A stretch of 29,391 nt of DNA from JAHEYG01 sp040403535. GTDB lineage: Bacteria; Bacteroidota; Bacteroidia; B-17B0; Aurantibacillaceae. Below the pieces are notes generated by a model. That model was not told where the DNA came from. It searched no databases and saw nothing but the letters and a program-made list of their open reading frames with translations. The stretch is taken from the NCBI GenBank assembly GCA_040403535.1, contig JBBAKL010000039.1, positions 1 to 29,391 of the forward strand, written 5' to 3'. The position numbers were made by a program, and so were the translations under genes. Shown piece after piece: positions 7,611 through 15,272 of this stretch (within the stretch, counting starts at the first letter, position 1; each line of letters begins with the position of its first letter).

Positions 7611-10600
7611 TTAAAATTTAATTCCAATTACGCACACATCGTCTATTTGTTCGTTTTCGCCTCTCCAGGATTCAAATTCACGATCTAGTTTTTCACGTTG
7701 CTCATGCGTCGGTATCATACACATTTCTGTAAAAATAGCTTTCATGCGCTTTGTAGAGAACCTTCTGTTTTTTTCTCCGCCAAACTGATCGCTATATCCG
7801 TCACTAAACATATAAAATACGTCACCATCTTTTACATCATACGTAATTTCAGTAAAAGCCTTATCTGCTCCGTCAAAATATCCTCCAATAGAAAACACAT
7901 TTGCTTTCGTTTCTAACAATTTGTTGTCACGCAAATAATAAACCGGACGATTAGCGGATGCAATAATTGTTTCTTTTTTATCTCTGTTAATTCTGCAAAT
8001 ACACATATCCATACCGTCTCCAATTTTTTGGTCCGGATTGGATTGTCTAAATGCTGAATTAATTTTTTTATCGAGTTCTCTTAATATCAAAGACGGCATT
8101 GGTTCCTTGTTTTCAATAAGTATCTGGTCGAGATAAGTTGAGCCCAATAAGCTCATGAACGCGCCAGGAACACCATGTCCTGTACAATCGACAACTGCTA
8201 CATAGAAGTAATTTGGAGTTGCGTAATACCAATAAAAGTCTCCACTTACAATATCACGTGGTTTAAACAGTACAAATAAGTTTAAGTTCTTAAATACTTC
8301 ATCTGTATTAGGTAATACTGCATTTTGTATGCGTTTTGCGTAGGTTATACTGTCGGTAATATCTCTGTTCTTTTCGTGAAGCAACTCATTTGCTTTTTCT
8401 ACACGTTCCTTTTCAACAACTAATTCCTTCGTTTTCTCATTTACCATTTGTTCCAATCTGATTTTTTCCATTTTTAGCTTTCTGGTTCTAGCTCTAAAGA
8501 AAAGGATGAATGAAATTGTTAATGCAGAAATAATTACTACATAAAACCAGATACTTTTCCAATAAGGTTTATTGATAATAATTGTGAATGTTAATTCTTT
8601 TTGAGTTTCAAAACCATCTGCGTTCCGTGCAATAATTTTAAATCGGTAAGTACCATCAGATAATCCGGGGTAAGTTATGAAGCGATCATTAGAAGTTCTC
8701 CACTTATCTTCCACTCCTTCCAGAATATATTTATATTCAACGCCCTTGGGATTAGTTAATGACACTCCAATTACCTCAATGCCGAATTCGTATTTCCCGT
8801 ATGGAAATTCAAATAGAGTGTCGGTTGAAGAAAGTATAGAATCGTTAATAGATATAGAAATAAACGATAATGTTGGAGGAATGGAATTTATTTTATCTTG
8901 CATCGGACTGTATTTAATCAATCCTTCTGTAGTTCCTAGCCATATATATCCATTTTTATCTTTATACAAAGCATTACTATTAATTGTATTTGCAGGTAAT
9001 CCGCTGTTTTTATTAATTGCCCTAAATGTTTTTAAATTGGCATACTTAATACTAATTCCATTCTTATGACAAGTTAAGATATCGCCGTTATTGGAAGTAA
9101 TAATTCCATAAATAAAATCGGATGATAAGCCTTTATTTGTAGAAAAACGCTGATAATTTGGTTTACGTTTTTTTCCATAAGAAAAAACACCATCTCCCTC
9201 GGTTCCAAACCAAACCAAATCATTTTTGTCGATTGTTGCACAATTAAATTTGAAATAAGTAGAAGAGTCCAGATCTTTTTCAAGTGTAATTTCACCGTTG
9301 TACAAATGATATAATGGAGTTTGTGGTGAAAATATCCAATATTTATCGAGCTGATCAATAAAGACGGAATTAAAATTATTATGTGGTGCGCCACCATCGG
9401 TATTAAATACCTTTACGATTTCATTTTTTTCGTTCAAATAAAATAACCCTTCCGTGGTACAAACTAATGTTTGTCCCAAATTGTCTTTTGTAATATAATT
9501 AATCGATCTCTCCTTAAACTCTTTAAACTGGAATTTGAATTTAGGCTTACCGCCTTTTATGTCATAAATAAATAAATTAGAAGATGTTCCAATCCATAAT
9601 TCGTTCATTAATTTATTGATATAAGAACATTTAATTTGCTCTTCGGAGTTTGCCGGTACAACGTAAACACTGGCATTACTGCTGTCTTTTGGATTAAACA
9701 CATAAAGTTGCGACTCGTCTGTTACGTAAACATTAATTGAATCGTCAACAGCAACTGAAATTATATTATCAAACTTTAAGAAATTATTTTTATTAAATAA
9801 CTCGAAGCGATCTGACATAAATTGGGATAAACCACCACCGATAGTTCCAATCCAGATATTATCTTCCTTATCAATAAACAACTTACTTACAAAAGGACTA
9901 TTCAATCCGTTTTTTTCGCCAATTGTAAATTGCTTTTCTATTTCGTTGTCGTTGTTAAATTTTAAAACACTTAATCCCTCACCGTTTAATGAAACCCAAA
10001 TTTCAGAACCGTTCTTCAAGCACACATCTTTAATATTTAAACGTTTACTCTTTAGCTCCACCGAATATGTTTTATAGCTTTTATAAGTTTTACCTTCTCT
10101 ACGAATTACTTCAACTCCCTCACCGTCAATTCCGGCAAATATTTCGCCTTTTTTAGAAAACTCCATACAAGTAACATTCTTGTCTTTTGTGTTTCCTATT
10201 GCGTTGTATGCTTTGGAGCCGGCAGATAGATCTATAGCTAAAAGACCTTCCTGACTTGCAACATACATAATGTTGTCTTTAATTCTGATTTTACTGATAG
10301 GCGGCAACTCTTCAACAATAAATGGAGAAACCTTGTCGTTTTGAATTGTGTAAATAGAGCCCGCAGCGTTAGCGAAATAAATTTTTTTTTGCGGGCCTTC
10401 GGCTAAGGCTACAATTTTCGCAGGCTGGATTTCGCCTGTATTAATTTTTCTAAACTTGCCGTTTTCGTAACAAGTTACTCCGCCTTCAAAGTGCCCAATC
10501 CAGATTCGTTTCTCCGAATCAGAAAAAAGTGCTGAACAAAAATTCTCTGCTAATCCAACACGTTTTGTAAACTTATTGAAACGATGCCCCGCAAAAGTTG

Positions 10601-10769
10601 CTAAACCATCTCCGGTGGCAACATATAAAAATCCGTTTTGGGTTTGAATGATATCATAAACATACGGCTGCGGTAAACCCTCTTCCTCCGAGTAAACATT
10701 AAATTTATATTCCTGCGCATTTAATAACGCGCTTGCTAAAATAATTATGAGTAATACGACTTTTCTCAT
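7611..10769 (-). CDS. Propeller/Y_Y_Y receptor with cytoplasmic SpoIIE-type PP2C phosphatase (SiaA-like)
   Basis: 1052 residues. The signal peptide ends in 'LLNAQ' (about 19 residues). A long extracytoplasmic region (about 25-650) consists of two-component-regulator propeller repeats such as 'GLPQPYVYDIIQTQNGFLYV', 'RIWIGHFEGGV' and 'NIWIGTIGGGLSQF'. A Y_Y_Y domain follows (about 656-730; 'GVEYKYILEGVEDKWR'). One membrane helix lies at about 739-760 and a charged coiled coil at about 762-815. The phosphatase domain (about 820-1052) has the metal-binding acidic residues in place: 'DIVSGDFYW' (D839, D844), 'DCTGHGVPGA' (D861), 'FSDGYSD' (D990) and 'QIDDVCV' (D1043/D1044). It should be active. 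The receptor half is the kind normally fused to histidine kinases; here it drives a phosphatase. By context it is the SiaA equivalent that dephosphorylates SiaC. It overlaps the upstream 324-residue gene by 4 bp (ATGA). Confidence 0.93.
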   Translation of the reverse strand: MRKVVLLIIILASALLNAQEYKFNVYSEEEGLPQPYVYDIIQTQNGFLYVATGDGLATFAGHRFNKFTKRVGLAENFCSALFSDSEKRIWIGHFEGGVTCYENGKFRKINTGEIQPAKIVALAEGPQKKIYFANAAGSIYTIQNDKVSPFIVEELPPISKIRIKDNIMYVASQEGLLAIDLSAGSKAYNAIGNTKDKNVTCMEFSKKGEIFAGIDGEGVEVIRREGKTYKSYKTYSVELKSKRLNIKDVCLKNGSEIWVSLNGEGLSVLKFNNDNEIEKQFTIGEKNGLNSPFVSKLFIDKEDNIWIGTIGGGLSQFMSDRFELFNKNNFLKFDNIISVAVDDSINVYVTDESQLYVFNPKDSSNASVYVVPANSEEQIKCSYINKLMNELWIGTSSNLFIYDIKGGKPKFKFQFKEFKERSINYITKDNLGQTLVCTTEGLFYLNEKNEIVKVFNTDGGAPHNNFNSVFIDQLDKYWIFSPQTPLYHLYNGEITLEKDLDSSTYFKFNCATIDKNDLVWFGTEGDGVFSYGKKRKPNYQRFSTNKGLSSDFIYGIITSNNGDILTCHKNGISIKYANLKTFRAINKNSGLPANTINSNALYKDKNGYIWLGTTEGLIKYSPMQDKINSIPPTLSFISISINDSILSSTDTLFEFPYGKYEFGIEVIGVSLTNPKGVEYKYILEGVEDKWRTSNDRFITYPGLSDGTYRFKIIARNADGFETQKELTFTIIINKPYWKSIWFYVVIISALTISFILFFRARTRKLKMEKIRLEQMVNEKTKELVVEKERVEKANELLHEKNRDITDSITYAKRIQNAVLPNTDEVFKNLNLFVLFKPRDIVSGDFYWYYATPNYFYVAVVDCTGHGVPGAFMSLLGSTYLDQILIENKEPMPSLILRELDKKINSAFRQSNPDQKIGDGMDMCICRINRDKKETIIASANRPVYYLRDNKLLETKANVFSIGGYFDGADKAFTEITYDVKDGDVFYMFSDGYSDQFGGEKNRRFSTKRMKAIFTEMCMIPTHEQREKLDREFESWRGENEQIDDVCVIGIKF

Positions 10770-11740
10770 TTTGCCGGCTTCACTCCTATTTTATACTTAT
10801 ATTTTGGCACACCACCAATTGGGGTGGCATAAAATGCCAATAATTTTCCGTATTGATTCTTTATTGTTACCGCAACGTTATTGTTTTTAACTGCCTTCTT
10901 ATTGATAAACTGAATATCTAATGATGTATTTAATTCTTCTTTATCAATGATAAATTTAATTTGCGACCATGTGCCTTCTGTGGTTGATCCGAACATGTCT
11001 CCTTTCTTAGCAACAGAAACGGCTCTTACAATTCCTGCGTTGTCGAAATCAAATACGCTTACCTCGCAACTGGTTACATCCGCTGTAATAAATGGATAAA
11101 TATGAGAGACGTGTGTCATTTCTTCCGACAGACGAAATGTGTACTCATAACAAAACGCGTTTGCCCCTTCTACTTTAGCGTTTTTATCTTTTTGTGAAGA
11201 CAAATATATTTTATAAAGATTGCCATCATCTCCGTCTAATCCTTCAATCAACATTTTAAAAACATAGCCACCATTTTCCGGCTGCAACTCACCTTCTTTG
11301 GGATTAAATGGCCCGAATTCATACCACTGCCCGTCGTATTGTGCATCCTCACCAAAGGTTTTACCGGTAATAAAAACTCCTGATTTATAATTTCCTTTTG
11401 GATTATCTGTTTGCGCGTCTTTATTTGAGTGAGCGCCCTGCCCGCCATAAAACGAAAATTTTGTTTTAGTGTTAAACGGAGTACCGCCCCCTTTTTCGTC
11501 ATTTGCTCCGCCACAATCAGGATCAAACACACGAATATAAAACGGATCATTTGACTTTTCAGGTACAGTAAAAAAATAAAGCTGTACAAAGTCATCATCT
11601 CCATAAGACATCTGGGCATTTTTGCCAAATACAACCAAGTGCTGGATTTTTTCGTCTTCAGAAGGAAATGGTTGCGCCATGATGTTTGCGCTGATAAAAA
11701 GTAGAAGAAATAGATAAAATTTTGATAATGTGTTTTTCAT
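10766..11740 (-). CDS. Exported beta-rich protein of unknown function
   Basis: 324 residues; I do not recognise the family. The signal peptide ends in 'ANIMAQ' (about 22 residues). The mature protein is predicted soluble and beta-rich, with many Gly, Asp and aromatic residues. Two segments resemble each other: 'YIRVFDPDCGGANDEKG' near residue 75 and 'CEVSVFDFDNAGIVRAVSV' near residue 230, which suggests two related beta-sandwich halves. Other landmarks are 'FGKNAQMSYGDDDFVQLYFF', 'SFYGGQGAHS' and 'EGLDGDDGNLYKIYLS'. There are three Cys after the signal peptide. The acidic 'DPDCGGAND' and 'DGDDGN' loops could bind Ca2+ (inference). The 4-bp ATGA overlap with the receptor-phosphatase implies a shared job, for example as a periplasmic partner or ligand-binding subunit of the propeller. 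A 72-bp spacer separates it from the OmpA gene upstream, so a separate promoter is possible. Confidence 0.88.
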   Translation of the reverse strand: MKNTLSKFYLFLLLFISANIMAQPFPSEDEKIQHLVVFGKNAQMSYGDDDFVQLYFFTVPEKSNDPFYIRVFDPDCGGANDEKGGGTPFNTKTKFSFYGGQGAHSNKDAQTDNPKGNYKSGVFITGKTFGEDAQYDGQWYEFGPFNPKEGELQPENGGYVFKMLIEGLDGDDGNLYKIYLSSQKDKNAKVEGANAFCYEYTFRLSEEMTHVSHIYPFITADVTSCEVSVFDFDNAGIVRAVSVAKKGDMFGSTTEGTWSQIKFIIDKEELNTSLDIQFINKKAVKNNNVAVTIKNQYGKLLAFYATPIGGVPKYKYKIGVKPAK

Positions 11741-11812
11741 AATAATGGAATTATCTTCCGTATCACAAAATATAAAATATTTTTTAATTATTAAGCCTAT
11801 TATTCCTACAAT

Positions 11813-14407
11813 TTATCGGTTAATCTTTACATCCACACGGCGGTTTAATCTTCTGGTTCGCTCAAGAGAATTGTCGTACTTTGGCGTTGTTTCCCCAAAA
11901 AACTTCGGTATGATGGTAGCTGATGTGAAGACCTTAATTTCTTTTTCTACAGCAAACACTCGTCGCTTACTTAACTGATAATTGTAATCTGTAGCGCCCA
12001 AATAACAGGCGTGCCCCTCAAGTGTAACCAGATTGATCTTTTTGTTTGAAAAATTTCTAAAATAATAATCCAGTTTCTCCAATTCATCTTTTACAACAAT
12101 TGATGAGTTTAAATCAAAGAATATGCTTATCTCATTTTCTACAGCTTCCACAATACTAATCCGTTTTCCATTCTGATAAGGTGTTATAAAAACGTGGGTA
12201 TAACCCATTTGTAAAAGTGCATTTTTCACATCGTTTGCGTTTTCCAAAGTTTTTAAATCCTGAGTCATGTATTTATAAAAACCTTCTTCAGTTTTTTCTT
12301 CTATTACAGCACTTACCTTTCCAAAAGCTCCTTTTGGCTTTTTTGCCTGATAAGCTCCTATTTGTACACGGTAAGTAATATCACCATTAACTTCCGGATC
12401 AGTATTTGTACTGACCGTATTATTGCTTACTGCGCTTGTCGTTGATACAGTTGCTAATGTGTCGGAAGACTGAGGTGTTTTTTCCAATGTGTCTTTATGA
12501 ATCATGTAGCGATAACCCAGATTGGAGTTATTGACTAGAGAATCGCTTATAAACAAGCTCACAACGGCAGAATTAAATCCGGCCTTTTTTGCTTTTTCGT
12601 AATAAGGAATCACATCAGACAGTTTCTTTTCATTTCCCAGGAAATAATGATACAAGCTATCCTTCTTAACTTCTGTTATCGTTTCAAGTCCTTTGAATAC
12701 CGGATCATTCGGGTTTATCATGTCGTCAGATACACCTAAATGCACTTTGAAGCGCATGCTGGAATCTCTCACTGCTGTATTTGGACTTGTTTTTGTGTCG
12801 CTTCCGTTAGCTGCGGCAATTGAATCTAACCGTTCCATTTTCACGATGAAGTCGTGAAATGGCTTATCATACTTTTTCACACTGTCTAACAATTGCTTTT
12901 TTAAATCTTCTTTTGATTTTGGCTGACGAGGTGGAGTAAATGAATACACTGTACTGTCGATGGAAGTGCTAACTTTAATTTTTTTGGATACACAATCTTT
13001 ATACGGAAATCCATTCTTCTTTCCGGTAACTCCCAAGGTAATTTCGTATACACCTTCTTTTGAATAAGCATGTTTAGGGTTATCCTTAAATGAAAACTGC
13101 CCGTCGCCAAAATCCCAATAATACACATCAATAATTACACTGTCTAAATTAGTGTAATAAGGATGCATCATTACTTCCAGTCCGGTTTTAACCGTATCGG
13201 GTGCATGGATATAAAGTTGTTTGATATTCTTTAATTCAAACTCATAGCTTACTTCATTATAAAACAACAAGCCAGTTGTTTTATCTACAACATTTAATTC
13301 AACATTATATATCCCTTCACTTTCAAAACAATGACTCACTTCTAATCCTCGCTGTTTTGCTCCATCCCCAAAACTCCATTCGTAAGTCATTCCCAAAGTG
13401 TCTTTTGTGCCTAAACTCGCCTCTTCAAAAAACGTGTAACAATACCCGTTATTCTTCATCTCCTTACAATTCTTAAAAGAAGGGAATATGTTTTTAAAAT
13501 AATATAAATCATCGTTTCCGTTTCTGTTTGAGCTAAAATATCCACTGATTTGATTAGAGTCCAAACACATTCCAAAATCATCAGAGTTTGTGTTTATAGG
13601 ATTACTTAACAATTCGACATTTGCCCCATTAGTAAAAAAATCAATTGCGTAAATATCCAATCCTCCAAATCCATTAGGACGATCAGAAGAAAAATATAAT
13701 TTTCCATCTATATAAAACGGAAACGACTCGTTATATTCTGAATTTACCTTTTCGCCACAGTTGCGCGGCAATTGCCAGACATTATCGCGTTTAACAGAGT
13801 AATACAAATCAATTTTACCAAAACCACTTCCCAGATTACTTGCAAAAAACATAAGCGTATCTCCCCATACCGAAGGTTCTGCGCAAGAAACTGTATCATG
13901 TAAACCAAAAGAAATTTTCTTAGGCTTTTTTACTTTTTTATTCAAAGTGTCCTTTTCAAGAAAACTGATTTGCAATGGCAGGGTTTTACGTTTTCGAATT
14001 ATTCCTTCGTTGTTTACCGTGCAATAGTATCCTTTGTCGGTTTCACAACTCGGGCCAATGTAATATTTGGTTTTTAATTGCTTGCTGATTAAATCGGGTT
14101 TAGTGAAGTTAACCGAATCAATAAGCATGCACTTGTATAAATCTGTAAACTGCTTTGAAGTGGCGTTATCGTAGTACACAATTGCGTAATCATTTTCACG
14201 ATCAGAGATGAAAAAAAAGTTGTTTTTATAGCGGTAGGGCGAATATTCGCCGTGTTTTGTATTAAGGCCTTCAAGCGGACGGACCTTTATCTTCACCGAA
14301 TCGTATTGTAAGGTTTGAGCCATGCAAAACGGAGACAACGTGCATAGTGTTGCTATACAGACATATACAAATAGATTATAGCGCGAAAGCGCGTGGGTTT
14401 TTCGCAT
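11813..14407 (-). CDS. OmpA-family peptidoglycan-associated protein with PD40, two PKD and SPOR-like domains
   Basis: 864 residues from ATG 14407. The signal peptide ends in 'PFCMAQ' (about 31 residues). Residues about 60-310 hold WD40-like (PD40) repeats, e.g. 'GKLYFSSDRPNGFGGLDIY' and 'GYFSSNRNGNDDLYYF'. Two PKD domains follow with 'YEWSFGDG' (about 340) and 'YYWDFGDGQF' (about 427). After a Ser/Thr linker comes a SPOR-like segment (about 672-750; 'YRVQIGAYQAKKPKGAFGKV'). The end (about 758-864) is an OmpA C-terminal domain ('ISIFFDLNSSIV', 'VTLEGHACYLGATDYNYQLS', 'RTRRLNRRVDVKI'). It should tie the outer membrane to peptidoglycan. PorE of Porphyromonas also combines PD40 and OmpA domains and serves T9SS, so a T9SS-linked role is likely. 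A TTG at 14422 would add five residues; ATG 14407 gives a better signal peptide. It overlaps the PorP/SprF gene by 32 bp. Confidence 0.93.
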   Translation of the reverse strand: MRKTHALSRYNLFVYVCIATLCTLSPFCMAQTLQYDSVKIKVRPLEGLNTKHGEYSPYRYKNNFFFISDRENDYAIVYYDNATSKQFTDLYKCMLIDSVNFTKPDLISKQLKTKYYIGPSCETDKGYYCTVNNEGIIRKRKTLPLQISFLEKDTLNKKVKKPKKISFGLHDTVSCAEPSVWGDTLMFFASNLGSGFGKIDLYYSVKRDNVWQLPRNCGEKVNSEYNESFPFYIDGKLYFSSDRPNGFGGLDIYAIDFFTNGANVELLSNPINTNSDDFGMCLDSNQISGYFSSNRNGNDDLYYFKNIFPSFKNCKEMKNNGYCYTFFEEASLGTKDTLGMTYEWSFGDGAKQRGLEVSHCFESEGIYNVELNVVDKTTGLLFYNEVSYEFELKNIKQLYIHAPDTVKTGLEVMMHPYYTNLDSVIIDVYYWDFGDGQFSFKDNPKHAYSKEGVYEITLGVTGKKNGFPYKDCVSKKIKVSTSIDSTVYSFTPPRQPKSKEDLKKQLLDSVKKYDKPFHDFIVKMERLDSIAAANGSDTKTSPNTAVRDSSMRFKVHLGVSDDMINPNDPVFKGLETITEVKKDSLYHYFLGNEKKLSDVIPYYEKAKKAGFNSAVVSLFISDSLVNNSNLGYRYMIHKDTLEKTPQSSDTLATVSTTSAVSNNTVSTNTDPEVNGDITYRVQIGAYQAKKPKGAFGKVSAVIEEKTEEGFYKYMTQDLKTLENANDVKNALLQMGYTHVFITPYQNGKRISIVEAVENEISIFFDLNSSIVVKDELEKLDYYFRNFSNKKINLVTLEGHACYLGATDYNYQLSKRRVFAVEKEIKVFTSATIIPKFFGETTPKYDNSLERTRRLNRRVDVKINR

Positions 14408-15272
14408 TGGCTGAATAGCCAAAATAGTATCTTATAAGTAACTCGTGAGACCCACTGTTATAATGTTTTAAACGATTTAATTCACAATCGTAACTGTAAC
14501 TAACTTTGAATTGTTCATTAATCCCGAACTCTAAAATACCAACAACTGATTCATTAGTCCGATAGGATACACCAACTCCGAACTTTTGACGGAAATAATA
14601 ATTCAAATTAACATCTGCCTGAATCTGGGAACCAAAAATATACTTCACTAAAAAAGATGGTTTCAGGCCATGATCTTCATTTAATGCAAAATAATTACCC
14701 CCGCTTAAGAACAACGGGTTTTCCATTAAAAAGTTCTTATTCAGCGTGTTAACAAGATAAGGTGCACTTAAGCCGAAATAAATGTTCTTACCATAAAAAT
14801 ACAATCCTGCCCCCGATATAAACCCCGTTTCAATCAGGTTTTTACCATTCAATAAAACATCTTGCTGATCGTTTCTGCTCAACAAATCCCAATTGGTACG
14901 TTTAACCATAATCCCATTTTGCAAACCTAAACTCAATTTATACTTACGCTTAATTCGAATACGATAAGCGTACATGATGTTGAAAATCTGATTATTTGTT
15001 GATCCAATCTTGTCATTAATAAATCCTATTCCCACGCCAATTGATTTGATACGAAGTGGAGTGTTTAATCCAAAAGTTGTTGTGTTAGGCGCTCCGTCAA
15101 ATCCAGTCCATTGACGTCTATGACTTAATGTTACATCCATTGCTTCGTGCCTTCCTGCGTAAGCCGGATTAATAATAAATCCATTCACCACATACTGACT
15201 AAAGCCAGGATAGTGCTGCGGTTTAGCAACCGCTACCCATAAGATCATTAGTATGAATAAAACTCTTCTCAT
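14376..15272 (-). CDS. PorP/SprF-family outer membrane protein
   Basis: 298 residues, the usual length of the PorP/SprF family. The signal peptide is short ('ILWVAVAKPQ'), and the family hallmark follows at once: 'YPGFSQYVVNGFIINPAYAG' and 'VTLSHRRQWTGFDGAPNTTT'. The rest is a run of amphipathic beta strands ('NYYFRQKFGVGVSYRTNES') ending in 'SHELLIRYYFGYS', consistent with an outer-membrane barrel. SprF is required for secretion of the adhesin SprB in Flavobacterium gliding; PorP works with the T9SS in Porphyromonas. These proteins are commonly encoded next to T9SS type B substrates. The start codon overlaps the stop of the giant gene (TGATG), so translation of the two is coupled and this protein is probably the dedicated outer-membrane partner of the giant protein. 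Confidence 0.95.
   Translation of the reverse strand: MRRVLFILMILWVAVAKPQHYPGFSQYVVNGFIINPAYAGRHEAMDVTLSHRRQWTGFDGAPNTTTFGLNTPLRIKSIGVGIGFINDKIGSTNNQIFNIMYAYRIRIKRKYKLSLGLQNGIMVKRTNWDLLSRNDQQDVLLNGKNLIETGFISGAGLYFYGKNIYFGLSAPYLVNTLNKNFLMENPLFLSGGNYFALNEDHGLKPSFLVKYIFGSQIQADVNLNYYFRQKFGVGVSYRTNESVVGILEFGINEQFKVSYSYDCELNRLKHYNSGSHELLIRYYFGYSANAKNPRAFAL

Noticed and set aside
9074..9397. Minus-strand 107-codon frame inside the propeller-phosphatase gene
   Set aside because: It lies in another frame of a clearly coding region with continuous propeller repeats and shows no family features.
14408..14422. TTG start for the OmpA-type protein
   Set aside because: It adds five residues ahead of a well-formed signal peptide beginning at ATG 14407 and increases the overlap with the PorP/SprF gene.
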